Source: Rhodanobacter sp. 7MK24 (GTDB taxonomy: Bacteria; Pseudomonadota; Gammaproteobacteria; Xanthomonadales; Rhodanobacteraceae). From it: 64,000 nt of DNA. Below are positions 27,645 through 35,718 of this stretch, one piece after another. Under the pieces are notes generated by a model that was not told the DNA's origin, ran no database searches, and saw only the letters and a list, made by a program, of their open reading frames with translations. The stretch covers positions 124,001-188,000 of the forward strand of contig NZ_JACYXL010000002.1 in the NCBI RefSeq assembly GCF_014842995.1, written 5' to 3'. Both the position numbers and the translations under genes were made by a program. Each line of letters begins with the position of its first letter. Positions within the stretch are counted from its first letter, which is position 1.

Positions 27645-28302
27645 GCCCGATCCTTCCGTCGCGCAGGCCGATCTGCCGCTGCGCGCGCGCGGCGACTTCG
27701 GCGTCGTGGGTCACCATCACGATGGTCTGCCCTGCCGCATGCACTTCCGCAAGCAGGGCCAGCACATCCGCGGCACTTTTCGAATCCAGGTTGCCGGTGG
27801 GTTCGTCGGCCAGCAACAACGCGGGCTTCATCATGAGGGCGCGGGCGATCGCCACGCGCTGCATCTGGCCACCGGAGAGCTGGCCGGGCCGGTGCACATG
27901 ATGCCGTTCCAGCCCCATACGGGCGAGCAGCATGCGCGCGCGTTCCTCCAGTCCCTCGTCAGGGCCGCGCAGAAAACGGCGCGGCAGCAGCACGTTTTCC
28001 AGCACGCTGAGCCGGGGCAGCAGATGGAAGGCCTGGAACACGAAGCCGATGCGCCGATTGCGGAAATCGCTGGCACGTTCGTCATCGAAAGTGGAAACAT
28101 CGACGCCATCGAGCAGGTAACGACCGCTATCGGGACGGTCGAGGCACCCAAGCATATTGAGCAAGGTGGATTTGCCTGAGCCGGACGGCCCGACGATGGC
28201 CAAAAACTGCCCCTTCGGTACGTCCAAGTTTATGCCATCCAGCGCAGCGATGACTTGTCTGCCCACTTGATAATGACGGGTCAACGCCTCCATGCCAACC
28301 AT
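27628..28302 (-). CDS. ABC transporter ATPase, MacB/LolD type
   Basis: A 224-residue nucleotide-binding subunit. Walker A is GPSGSGKST, Q-loop FVFQAFHLLPRLSV, signature LSGGQMQRVA, Walker B LLLADEPTGNLD and switch His in VTHDAEVA. The GNLD segment and short length are typical of LolD/MacB-type ATPases that drive FtsX-domain permeases from the cytosol. GAGGT lies 5 bases before the chosen ATG at 28302; a second ATG follows three codons later. It is first of the four-gene operon and lies 277 bases downstream of the secreted peptide gene. Confidence 0.94.
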   Translation of the reverse strand: MVGMEALTRHYQVGRQVIAALDGINLDVPKGQFLAIVGPSGSGKSTLLNMLGCLDRPDSGRYLLDGVDVSTFDDERASDFRNRRIGFVFQAFHLLPRLSVLENVLLPRRFLRGPDEGLEERARMLLARMGLERHHVHRPGQLSGGQMQRVAIARALMMKPALLLADEPTGNLDSKSAADVLALLAEVHAAGQTIVMVTHDAEVAARAQRQIGLRDGRIGHDSLA

Positions 28303-28492
28303 TTATTACCTCTAAAACGGAGTTTTGCCAAAAATCCCGCTAAAATTGGGCACCTTTAAAGTCAAAGACTCGACCACGCATCTAGATATACCAAAATCAC
28401 CTCAAATTTTCAGATGCAAGATGGCACTACACAGCAATGAAGAGTCTGCAACTCGACACCCAATCACTATCCATCGGTGAGGGACACAGGAA

Positions 28493-28524
28493 TTCAGCCT
28501 TTACGGAAAACCGTAAAAGCTGAA
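28493..28524 (-). terminator. Hairpin between peptide gene and export operon
   Basis: TTCAGCCTTTACGG (28493-28506) and CCGTAAAAGCTGAA (28511-28524) form a 14-bp stem with one mismatch and a 4-base loop. It lies 55 bases after the peptide stop and 190 bases before the ATPase start, on the shared strand. There is no clear T-run, so it may act as a weak terminator, an attenuator or an mRNA-stabilising 3' hairpin that separates peptide from transporter expression. Confidence 0.6.
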
Positions 28525-28579
28525 TCCTTCGAACTAAGAGCCAATGAGGACTAGCCTCAGCGGATAACAATGGTGAAGC

Positions 28580-28825
28580 TTAAGAACACTTCTGAACCAC
28601 TGTAACCGAGTAGGCGGTACGGACACCCCATCCCGTCGGGCCTCCATTGGTACATGACATCAGCGTCCACCCCCCCACTACTGTCGAGTGCGCAGCATTG
28701 TTGAAGTACACATAGGTCGTTTGGTACGCAGGTGGAAGCGCATTAGCCCATACGGCGCCACTTGCTGCAACGGCCAACCCAACCAATGCCGCTGTGCATG
28801 CAACTTTTTTTGCACGAAATTTCAT
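28580..28825 (-). CDS. Small secreted two-cysteine peptide (DUF6289-like)
   Basis: An 81-residue precursor with a clear signal peptide (positive RAKK, then ACTAALVGLAVAASGAVWA) giving a mature peptide of about 54 residues starting near NALPPAYQTTY. The mature part is rich in Tyr, Thr, Val and Gly, has exactly two cysteines (in LMSCTN and the C-terminal QKCS) and a WGVRTAYS motif. This fits my memory of DUF6289 peptides, whose function is not established. GGAGA lies 7-10 bases before the ATG. It is more AT-rich than its neighbours and precedes an export operon on the same strand, so it may be the cargo or a partner. Confidence 0.7.
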   Translation of the reverse strand: MKFRAKKVACTAALVGLAVAASGAVWANALPPAYQTTYVYFNNAAHSTVVGGWTLMSCTNGGPTGWGVRTAYSVTVVQKCS

Positions 28826-29068
28826 CTCTACTCTCCGTTTAGTTGATGAATCTCATCCAATGACAAAACGAATATTTCGAAACGCGCACAAATGGCGATA
28901 TGCGCCTCATGAAATTAAAGCGAAGACACAAGGGATGTCAACAAACGTCACGTCGATGTGAAACCAAGCACCATGAAAAAGTTGTACCTGTGGAGCAATC
29001 GAAAATCTTATCGCACCACTTTGCGCAATTTGATTTAAATCCGCACGAATTTACGGCACACAAAGAAA
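28826..29068. other. AT-rich intergenic spacer
   Basis: About 240 bases of clearly lower G+C than the surrounding genes lie between the peptide start and the helicase stop. A short plus-strand frame (28900-29115) runs into the helicase 3' end and lacks a ribosome site, so I do not call it. The promoter of the peptide gene should be here. The base composition suggests imported DNA and marks the right edge of the accessory block. Confidence 0.5.
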
Positions 29069-32000
29069 TCACGCAGGTGCCAGCAGCGCGTCCAGGTCGT
29101 CTTGGTCGAAGCTGAGCTTCTCGCGGCTGCCGCCGCCTTCGAGCACGGCTTCGGCGAGTTCGGCCTTGCGCGCCTTCAGCTCCTCAATGCGCTCCTCCAC
29201 CGTGCCCGCGGTGATGAGGCGGAACACGAACACCGGCTTGTCCTGACCGATGCGGTGCGCGCGGTCGCTGGCCTGCGCCTCGGCGGCGGGATTCCACCAC
29301 GGGTCGTAGTGGATCACGGTATCGGCAGCGGTGAGGTTGAGGCCGACGCCGCCGGCCTTGAGCGAGAGCAGGAACAGCGGTACTTCGCCCTGCTGGAACT
29401 GCTGCACCGGCGTAGCGCGGTCGCGCGTTTCGCCGGTGAGGGTAACGTAGGGGATGTGGCGGCGATCCAGCTCCTGCGCGATCAGCTTCAGCATGCCGGT
29501 GAACTGCGAGAACAGCAGCACCTTGCGGCCTTCGTCGAGCAGCGGCGGCAGCATGTCCATCAGCAGCTCGAACTTGGCCGAACCCTGCACACCGCGCGCG
29601 GCCTCCAGCTTCACCAGACGCGGGTCGCAGCAGACCTGGCGCAGCTTGAGCAACGCGTCCAGCACCACGATGCCCGAGTGCTGGATGCCGCGCTGGGCGA
29701 TCACTTCGCGCAGCTCCTCGGCCAGCGACAGCCGCAGGCCTTCGTACAGTTCGCGCTGGCGGCCTTCCAGCACCACGCGGCGGGTGATCTCGGTCTTCGG
29801 CGGCAACTCCGACGCCACCTGCGCCTTGGTGCGGCGGAGGATGAAGGGCGCGAGGCGGCGGTTGAGGCGCTGCTGGCATTCCTCGTCGCGCTGCTTCTCG
29901 ATCGGCACGCGGTAGTAGCGGCGGAACGCGTTCTCGTCGCCCAGCAGGCCGGGCACGGCAAGGTCCACCTGCGACCACAGTTCGCCGAGGTGGTTTTCCA
30001 GCGGCGTGCCGGTGAGGCAGACATGGCGGCGCGTGCGCAGGCTGAGCAGGGCACGACGCGCCTGCGTGCGCGGGTTCTTCACCTGCTGCGCCTCGTCGAG
30101 CACGATCAGCGCGAACGGCTGCTTGCGCAGCGGCAGCACGTCGCGCGGCAGCAACGCGTAACTGGTGAGCACGATGTCCTGCGCGCCGAGCTGGGCGAAG
30201 GCTTCCGCACGCTGCGGGCCGTGCAGGGTAAGCACCTTGAGCGCGGGCGCGAAGCGCGCGATCTCGGCCTGCCAATTCGGAATCAGGCTGGTAGGCACCA
30301 CAATCAGTGCGGGCTGGTTGAGCGCGCCGGCTTCCTTCAGCGCAAGCAAATGGGTGATGAGCTGCAGGGTCTTGCCCAGCCCCATGTCGTCAGCCAGCAC
30401 GCCACCGACGCCGGCTTCCGCCAGTGCGTTCAACCAGCGCAGGCCTTCGCGCTGGTACGGCCGCAATTCCACCGTGAGGCCGGCAGGCACGACGTCGCTG
30501 GCACGTTCGGCGGCATCGCGCAGGCGCGTGGTGAAGCCGCGCAGCGTCTCCGGCGCTTCCAGCGCGCCATCGCTCGGCAGCGCCTGTGCCAATTCATCCA
30601 GCCGCCCCGCCTGCACGCGCGGCAGGTGCAGCTTGTTGCGTGGTTTTTCCAGGTATTCGGCCAACGGGGCCAGCAGGCCACGCAGCTCCTTGAGCCGCAC
30701 CGGCACGCGGCGACGCTCGTCCACCGGCGCATACCACACGGCGTCTTCCGGTTCGTTCGGTGCGGGGCTCAGATTGAGCTGATGGTCGGCCAGCGCCTGC
30801 GCCACCGCAGGCAACAAGTTGTGGCGCTTGCCTTCCAGCTCGATGCCGATTTCCAGGTCGAAGGCATGGTCGTCGGCATCTTCCGCCGCCTGCCCGTACC
30901 AGCGCACCGGCCCTTCCAGCACTTCGAACGGAAAACTCGGCGCGTACTCCAGCACGAAGCCGTCGGCTTCCAGCTTGGGACGCAACGCCAGCCAGCGCGC
31001 CGGCGTGTTCACTTCCAGCGCGCCGGCGTGGCCGGTGCCGGGGAACAGCCAGGCGTCGTCGGGCAAGGTGTCGGCCATGTCCCACGGCAGGCCTTCGGTA
31101 TCCACGGCTGGCGTGAGGCCTGCGCGCTCGAGGTGTTCCATGGTGGCGAGTTCTTCCGCGCGGCGACGCGCGATCTCCACCAACTGGCCGTTGCGCACGC
31201 GGCGCACCAGCGGCTCGCCGCCGCGCCCAGGCAGGCGCTCGCCGGCGTAGTCGAAGGAGAGCCTCGCCCACGCCAACGGCGACGTACCGGCCGCAAGGCG
31301 CGCGTGGCGGGTCAGCGCATGCAGGGTCAGCACCGGCTTGGGTGCCAATTCCGCACGCTGCAATTCGTCGAACACCTGCGGCGGCGGGATGCGCGCGGCC
31401 AGCCGGCTGCCCGGCAGGGCCTCGGCCAGGCTGCGGCCGTAGTCGTGCTTGAGCGGCGGCAGATCCAGCCACGCCGTCTCTTCGGGCGCGGCTTCCAGGT
31501 GTCCCAGCGTGGCGTGCTCGGCGTCGAGATACCACAGGCCGTCGATGCGCAGCAGGCGCTGGCTGTGCGGCAACTGCGGCAACAACCGCTGGCTGCCGTC
31601 CGACTCCAGCTGCCAGTGCCAGTTGAGCGCATGCGCGCGGCCCCGCGACAGCCTTAACCCGGCCAGGCCTCCGAGGAAACAGGGCGCGGTATCCAGCAGC
31701 TCGATCAGCAGACTGTCGCCGACATGGCCGCCCAGGCGCGCGTAATTGCGGCTCTTGCGCTGGCTCTGCGGCAAACCGAGCACGGCGGCGGCGAGCCGCT
31801 GCTCGTGCGGCGGCAGTGGCGCCTGCACCAGCAGATGACCATCCAAGGGCGTGGGCCGCAGATAGCGACCATGCTCGCCCACCGCCAACAGCACCGGGGC
31901 CACGTCGAGGTGCGCCGCGGCGGCGCCGTCGTCCGGCATCACCTCGAGGAAAAAGCCCAGCACGACGGACTCACCACTGACCGGCGCCTTGGGCGTCTCC

Positions 32001-32077
32001 AGCAGATGCCGCCAGGTCGTCGGCAGGTTGCCGACCGAAGTGGCGCGTGGTTTCCCGTCCGGCTGCTGCATGCGCAT
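29069..32077 (-). CDS. SNF2-family DNA/RNA helicase (DEAD/DEAH-like ATPase)
   Basis: A protein of about 1000 residues. The N-terminal half (1-520) is a bacterial SNF2-associated region without known catalytic motifs. The C-terminal half is a complete SNF2 engine: Walker A LADDMGLGKTLQ, DEAQ box LIVLDEAQQVKNP, LTGTPLENHLGELW, then lobe 2 with VLLFSQFTGML, KAGGVGLNLTAADTV and AHRIGQDKPVFVFRL. Such proteins remodel protein-DNA complexes or aid RNA polymerase recycling (RapA-like). The frame extends to a TTG at 32098, but ATG 32077 or 32071 is likelier. A damaged copy of its 3' end lies 6 kb away at 22932. Confidence 0.93.
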   Translation of the reverse strand: MRMQQPDGKPRATSVGNLPTTWRHLLETPKAPVSGESVVLGFFLEVMPDDGAAAAHLDVAPVLLAVGEHGRYLRPTPLDGHLLVQAPLPPHEQRLAAAVLGLPQSQRKSRNYARLGGHVGDSLLIELLDTAPCFLGGLAGLRLSRGRAHALNWHWQLESDGSQRLLPQLPHSQRLLRIDGLWYLDAEHATLGHLEAAPEETAWLDLPPLKHDYGRSLAEALPGSRLAARIPPPQVFDELQRAELAPKPVLTLHALTRHARLAAGTSPLAWARLSFDYAGERLPGRGGEPLVRRVRNGQLVEIARRRAEELATMEHLERAGLTPAVDTEGLPWDMADTLPDDAWLFPGTGHAGALEVNTPARWLALRPKLEADGFVLEYAPSFPFEVLEGPVRWYGQAAEDADDHAFDLEIGIELEGKRHNLLPAVAQALADHQLNLSPAPNEPEDAVWYAPVDERRRVPVRLKELRGLLAPLAEYLEKPRNKLHLPRVQAGRLDELAQALPSDGALEAPETLRGFTTRLRDAAERASDVVPAGLTVELRPYQREGLRWLNALAEAGVGGVLADDMGLGKTLQLITHLLALKEAGALNQPALIVVPTSLIPNWQAEIARFAPALKVLTLHGPQRAEAFAQLGAQDIVLTSYALLPRDVLPLRKQPFALIVLDEAQQVKNPRTQARRALLSLRTRRHVCLTGTPLENHLGELWSQVDLAVPGLLGDENAFRRYYRVPIEKQRDEECQQRLNRRLAPFILRRTKAQVASELPPKTEITRRVVLEGRQRELYEGLRLSLAEELREVIAQRGIQHSGIVVLDALLKLRQVCCDPRLVKLEAARGVQGSAKFELLMDMLPPLLDEGRKVLLFSQFTGMLKLIAQELDRRHIPYVTLTGETRDRATPVQQFQQGEVPLFLLSLKAGGVGLNLTAADTVIHYDPWWNPAAEAQASDRAHRIGQDKPVFVFRLITAGTVEERIEELKARKAELAEAVLEGGGSREKLSFDQDDLDALLAPA

Positions 32078-32184
32078 GCGCCCCGTGGCGACGACCAAAA
32101 CGCCGAGCTTAGCAGGCGGATTGCCTATGGGAACGCATTGGCTGCACGACGGATCGACACTCGATCAAGCGAGACTCTGCCTAT

Positions 32185-32320
32185 CATCCCGGCGCAGGCC
32201 GCGATCCAGTGGCTGTGCGGCTTGGACGAGCACCGGATGAGCCGCTTCGCTCGCCCCTTTGGGGCTGCCCTTTGGGCGTTCCGCGCGCGGAGCACTCGTC
32301 CGGCCTGCGCCGGAATGACG
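32185..32320. repeat. Paired inverted REP-like repeat (BIME-like element)
   Basis: CCGGCGCAGGCC near 32190 and its exact complement GGCCTGCGCCGG near 32300 face each other about 100 bases apart. GGACGAG and CTCGTCC just inside them pair as well. Single copies of the same family lie at 34634 and 43896. The whole 250-base gap between the helicase start and gpsA stop is taken up by this element and has no gene. Confidence 0.65.
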
Positions 32321-32351
32321 AGCTACAAGCAAGCCACACGCGCAGCCAGGG

Positions 32352-33377
32352 TCAGGCGTTGCCGAACAAGCCGTGCGGGTATTCGGGCTTCTGCTCTCGC
32401 GCCATCAGCATCTTCAGACCCTCCGCGGGCGTGACTTCGCCGTGCAGCACGGCGCGCACGCCGGCACTGATGGGCAGGTCCAGCGCATGCTGGTCGGCCA
32501 GGCGCGCCACCTCGTCGGCGGCGAGCACGCTTTCCACCACCTGGCCGATCTGGCGCACCGCCTCGTCGATGGCGATGCCTTTGCCCAGCGCGAGGCCCAG
32601 CCGGCGGTTGCGCGAAAGATCGCCCGTGCAGGTGAGCACCAGGTCGCCAAGGCCCGAGAGGCCGATCAGTGTTTCCGGCCGTGCGCCCAGCGCCACGCCG
32701 AGGCGCAGCATCTCGTTCATGCCACGGGTGATCAGGCCGGCGCGGGCGTTGAGGCCCAGCGCCATGCCGTCGGCGATGCCGGTGGCTACCGCCAGCACGT
32801 TCTTCATCGCGCCGCCGAGTTCGGCGCCCAGCATGTCGCCACCGGTATAGGCGCGCAGGTTGGGAGCGTGCAGCAAGTTGGCGACGCGCTGCGCGCAGGC
32901 GGCGTCTTCCGAATGCACCGTAACCGCACTGGGCAAACCGGCCGCGACTTCCTTGGCGAACGAAGGACCGGTGATGACCGCCGCCGGATGGCCCGGCAGT
33001 CGCTGCGCCACCAGCTCGTGCAGGAAACGCCCGGTGCCCGGTTCGAAGCCCTTGGTGGCCCAGACCAGCGTGGTGCCGGGAGCCAGCAGGGGCGCCACAT
33101 CATCCAGCATCGCGGCGAATGCATGGCTGGGCACCACCAGCAATACCACGGCGGCGTCACGTACGGCGGCGGTCAGATCCGGCTCGTAGCCCAGCGCCGC
33201 GGGCAGCTCGATGCCCGGCAGGTAGCGCTGGTTGCAGCGCGCCGTGGCCATCGCGGCCAGCGCGCCGGGGTCGCGTCCCCACAGCCGCGTCGGCACGCGA
33301 TTGCGTGCCGTGAGCGCGGCCAGCGCTGTGCCCCAGGAACCGGCACCGAGTACCGCCAGGGTCGGATGCTGCGTCAT
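32352..33377 (-). CDS. gpsA: NAD(P)-dependent glycerol-3-phosphate dehydrogenase
   Basis: Reduces dihydroxyacetone phosphate to sn-glycerol 3-phosphate, the backbone for phospholipid synthesis, in the cytosol. The 341-residue protein has the NAD-binding motif [14 protein letters not shown] at its start, the catalytic Lys in [12 protein letters not shown] and the substrate motif [16 protein letters not shown]. Length is normal. It follows secB by seven bases, the usual secB-gpsA order of gammaproteobacteria. The product also feeds the plsB enzyme encoded at 55741. Confidence 0.97.
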   Translation of the reverse strand: MTQHPTLAVLGAGSWGTALAALTARNRVPTRLWGRDPGALAAMATARCNQRYLPGIELPAALGYEPDLTAAVRDAAVVLLVVPSHAFAAMLDDVAPLLAPGTTLVWATKGFEPGTGRFLHELVAQRLPGHPAAVITGPSFAKEVAAGLPSAVTVHSEDAACAQRVANLLHAPNLRAYTGGDMLGAELGGAMKNVLAVATGIADGMALGLNARAGLITRGMNEMLRLGVALGARPETLIGLSGLGDLVLTCTGDLSRNRRLGLALGKGIAIDEAVRQIGQVVESVLAADEVARLADQHALDLPISAGVRAVLHGEVTPAEGLKMLMAREQKPEYPHGLFGNA

Positions 33378-33384
33378 GCAGGGC

Positions 33385-33897
33385 TCAGCTGTTGAGCTGG
33401 AACGGTGCGTCCCCGCCGCCGGCCATGCGACGCTGCTGTTCGGCGTACAGGGCGTCGAAGTTGATCGGCTGCAGCAGGAACGGCGGGAAGCCGCCCTCCA
33501 GCACCATCGAGGAGATCACCTGACGCGCATAGGGGAACAGCAGGTTCGGGCAGTAGCTGCCGATCACGCCGGAGAGTTCGTCGGCGCCGAAGCCGGCGAT
33601 GCCGAACAGCCCGGCCTGCTCCACCTCGGCGAGGTAGGCGGTACGCTCGCCCAACGTGCAGGTCAGCGTGACGCTGAGCACCACCTCGTACAAGCCGTTG
33701 CCCAGATCCATGGCCTTGTGGCCCAGGTTCAGCTGCACCTGCGGCGCGGCCTGGTCGGGCTCGCCGGAAAATTCCTGGAAGATCTGCGGCGCACCCGGCA
33801 CCTCGAAGGAAACATCCTTCACATAGATCTTCTGCAGCACCAGCTGCGGCATGCCGCCCTGCGCGCTGGACTGGCCGTTGGAGGCGACTTCTGCCAT
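33385..33897 (-). CDS. secB: Protein-export chaperone SecB
   Basis: A cytosolic tetrameric chaperone that keeps precursor proteins unfolded and hands them to SecA. The 170-residue sequence shows [43 protein letters not shown] and the C-terminal [32 protein letters not shown], all hallmark segments. The ATG at 33897 has GAGG 7 bases upstream; an in-frame ATG earlier would add only a poor leader. It is first in an operon with gpsA. Confidence 0.97.
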   Translation of the reverse strand: MAEVASNGQSSAQGGMPQLVLQKIYVKDVSFEVPGAPQIFQEFSGEPDQAAPQVQLNLGHKAMDLGNGLYEVVLSVTLTCTLGERTAYLAEVEQAGLFGIAGFGADELSGVIGSYCPNLLFPYARQVISSMVLEGGFPPFLLQPINFDALYAEQQRRMAGGGDAPFQLNS

Positions 33898-33981
33898 GGG
33901 AATCCTCGATGGTTCTGGCGTCAAAAGAGCTTGATTGTTTCATACCTGCCGGCCGCATGCACCCGCGGTCGATCCGATGGA

Positions 33982-34011
33982 TTGCGCACGAGCCTGTTTT
34001 TGCTGGATAAT
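33982..34011 (+). promoter_or_regulatory. Likely sigma-70 promoter of rpmB-rpmG
   Basis: TTGCGC (33982-33987) and GATAAT (34006-34011) are separated by 18 bases, a good housekeeping promoter. Transcription would start near 34018, leaving a leader of about 160 bases before the L28 start. Confidence 0.6.
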
Positions 34012-34177
34012 GCGCGGCTCACCATGCCGACCCGACTCCGTTCGGGGAGTCCGCCACGCGATGCGGACCTCGCGGCGAAGCAAGCGCAACACCCTCCAGC
34101 ATCGCGTGGCGCAAGGCGCCGCTGGGCCGATGTCGCCCTGGCCAACGGGCGGTCAACAGAACATTACGGAGCTCATC

Positions 34178-34414
34178 ATGGCCCGCATTTGCCAAGTCAC
34201 CAAGAAGGGTGTGCAGACCGGCAACAACGTCTCGCACGCGAACAACAAGACCCGCCGCCGCTGGCTGCCGAACCTGCACGAGCGTCGCTTCTGGGTCGCC
34301 AGCGAGAACCGCTGGGTCAAGCTGCGCGTTTCCAACCACGCGCTGCGCACCATCGACAAGAAGGGCATCGAGGCCGTGATCGCCGAGCTGCGTGCCCGCG
34401 GTGAGAAGGTCTAA
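34178..34414 (+). CDS. rpmB: 50S ribosomal protein L28
   Basis: A 78-residue basic ribosomal protein, complete by comparison with the family: [20 protein letters not shown], then [16 protein letters not shown] and the C-terminal [18 protein letters not shown]. It binds 23S rRNA in the large subunit. The ATG at 34178 is the first plausible start of conserved length. rpmG follows 11 bases later with an AAGGAG ribosome site, the standard rpmB-rpmG pair. Confidence 0.98.
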   Translation: MARICQVTKKGVQTGNNVSHANNKTRRRWLPNLHERRFWVASENRWVKLRVSNHALRTIDKKGIEAVIAELRARGEKV

Positions 34415-34425
34415 GGAGAACAGTC

Positions 34426-34593
34426 ATGGCTAAGGGTGCAAACGACAAGATCCGCCTGATTTCTTCGGCCGGTACCGGCCACTTCTACACCACGCAGAAG
34501 AACAAGAAGAACACGCCGGAAAAGTTCGAGTTCAAGAAGTACGATCCGGTCGTGCGCAAGCACGTGATCTACAAGGAAGGCAAGATCAAGTGA
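34426..34593 (+). CDS. rpmG: 50S ribosomal protein L33
   Basis: A 55-residue protein ([20 protein letters not shown], then [20 protein letters not shown] and [11 protein letters not shown]). It is the zinc-free form, without the CxxC pairs of the zinc-binding paralog, so it does not need zinc for folding. Translation starts after AAGGAG with 8-base spacing. The stop codon is the beginning of a large hairpin, fitting the operon end. Confidence 0.98.
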   Translation: MAKGANDKIRLISSAGTGHFYTTQKNKKNTPEKFEFKKYDPVVRKHVIYKEGKIK

Positions 34594-34634
34594 GCAACGA
34601 TCCAAGCGCCTTGCGCTTGGATCATCGTTGCTCA
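34592..34634 (+). terminator. Long hairpin after rpmG
   Basis: GAGCAACGATCCAAGCGC and GCGCTTGGATCATCGTTGCTC pair over 18 bases with one 3-base bulge and a 3-base loop, beginning inside the rpmG stop codon. It probably protects or ends the rpmB-rpmG transcript. Confidence 0.7.
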
Positions 34635-34653
34635 TCCCGGCGAAAGCCGGGAT
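34634..34653. repeat. REP-like hairpin
   Basis: ATCCCGGC-GAAA-GCCGGGAT is a perfect 8-bp stem with a GAAA tetraloop, one of the dispersed repeats also seen near 32190 and 43896. Confidence 0.6.
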
Positions 34654-34667
34654 CCAGTGAAGTACTC

Positions 34668-34694
34668 AAAAGCCCGCCGCCAGGCGGGCTTTTT
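34668..34694. terminator. Intrinsic terminator
   Basis: AAAAGCCCGCC (34668-34678) and GGCGGGCTTTT (34683-34693) form an 11-bp stem followed by a T-run, a textbook rho-independent terminator. The A-run on the other side lets it work in both directions. Confidence 0.85.
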
Positions 34695-34754
34695 CATGCT
34701 CCCGCCAAACGTCATCGCTTGCCCCCGGCCAGCGCCCCCCGGAAGATCGCATCC

Positions 34755-35303
34755 ATGCCATCTTCCACCGCCCTGTTCCGCACCCTGCTGCCAGCCGCCG
34801 ACTGGCCGCGGCTGGGGGCCGCCGTGCAACACATGCACGCCGAAGGCCGCATCGTCCAGGCCAGCGGCAAAGCCGATGTCACCGGCGCAAGCCACCTGGC
34901 CGCCCGCCTGCTTCGGCGCGTGCTGACCCTGCCCGAACCAGGCGCGGGGCAAGCCATCACCGTCACCATCGAACGGAATGTCGCGCACGAACGCTGGAGC
35001 CGCCGTTTCCGCCGCAGCAGCATGTGCTCGATGCTACGCGCCGGCACCGATGGACAATTACACGAACGACTCGGCCCCGTGACCCTTTGCTTCACCCTGC
35101 ACTGCGACGACGACGCGATCAAATGGCAACTGCAAGGCGTGCGCCTGCTCGGACTGCCGCTGCCGCGCGCCCTCTGCGGCACGGTGCTGTCGCGCAGCGG
35201 CATGCGCGGCGGCCGTTACGCCTTCGACATCGACGTGCGCCTGCCGCTGGTCGGCCGACTCGTCGCTTACTGCGGCTGGCTGGAGATCGATCATGTCGCC
35301 TGA
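34755..35303 (+). CDS. DUF4166 domain protein
   Basis: A 182-residue protein matching the DUF4166 family from memory; function unknown. It has no signal or membrane helix. Residues 20-60 hold HMHAEGRIVQASGKADVTGA, followed by RVLTLPEPGAGQAITVTIER, FRRSSMCSML and a final strand-rich part. In other bacteria this domain is often fused behind a saccharopine-dehydrogenase-like reductase. Here that reductase is a separate gene at 35708, converging from the other strand. It overlaps the DCC-family gene by 11 bases, so both are co-translated. Confidence 0.75.
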   Translation: MPSSTALFRTLLPAADWPRLGAAVQHMHAEGRIVQASGKADVTGASHLAARLLRRVLTLPEPGAGQAITVTIERNVAHERWSRRFRRSSMCSMLRAGTDGQLHERLGPVTLCFTLHCDDDAIKWQLQGVRLLGLPLPRALCGTVLSRSGMRGGRYAFDIDVRLPLVGRLVAYCGWLEIDHVA

Positions 35304-35718
35304 GGCCGCGCCACCTCCCGAACATCCCGTCATCGTCTTCGACGGCGTCTGCGTGCTCTGCGGCCGCTGGGTGGACTTCATCCTGCGCCACGACCGAGCC
35401 GGGCGCTTCCGGCTGGCAGCCATGCAGGGGCAGCAGGGACGCGCCTTGCTCATCGCGCACGGCCTGTCGCCGGACGATCCGGTGTCGTTCCTGCTGGTCG
35501 ACCAGGGGCAGGGCTACAGCGACACCAACGCCATCGCTCGCGTGCTGGGCCAGCTGGGTATGCCGTGGCGAGCGGCGGGCACGACGCTGCGCTTGATCCC
35601 CCGCTTCCTGCGCGACCCGGCCTATCGCTGGATCGCCCGCCACCGCTATCGCCTGTTCGGCCGGCGTGCGCACTGCCGCTTGCCGGAGCCGGACCAGGCG
35701 TGGCGCTTCATCGACTGA
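35293..35718 (+). CDS. DCC-family thiol-disulfide oxidoreductase (DUF393)
   Basis: A 141-residue small protein with the family's N-terminal motif VIVFDGVCVLCGRWVDF, where DGVCxxC is the putative redox pair. A thioredoxin-like fold is assumed for the family, but activity has rarely been shown. The C-terminus is basic (RRAHCRLPEPDQAWRFID). It overlaps the DUF4166 gene upstream and its 3' end overlaps by 11 bases with the convergent reductase gene. Confidence 0.85.
   Translation: MSPEAAPPPEHPVIVFDGVCVLCGRWVDFILRHDRAGRFRLAAMQGQQGRALLIAHGLSPDDPVSFLLVDQGQGYSDTNAIARVLGQLGMPWRAAGTTLRLIPRFLRDPAYRWIARHRYRLFGRRAHCRLPEPDQAWRFID

Noticed and set aside
28900-29115. Short plus-strand frame of 71 residues in the AT-rich spacer
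   Set aside because: No ribosome site, runs into the helicase gene on the other strand, and its end is helicase antisense sequence.
29102-31657. Long plus-strand open frame opposite the SNF2 helicase
   Set aside because: Antisense shadow; the helicase motifs are on the minus strand.
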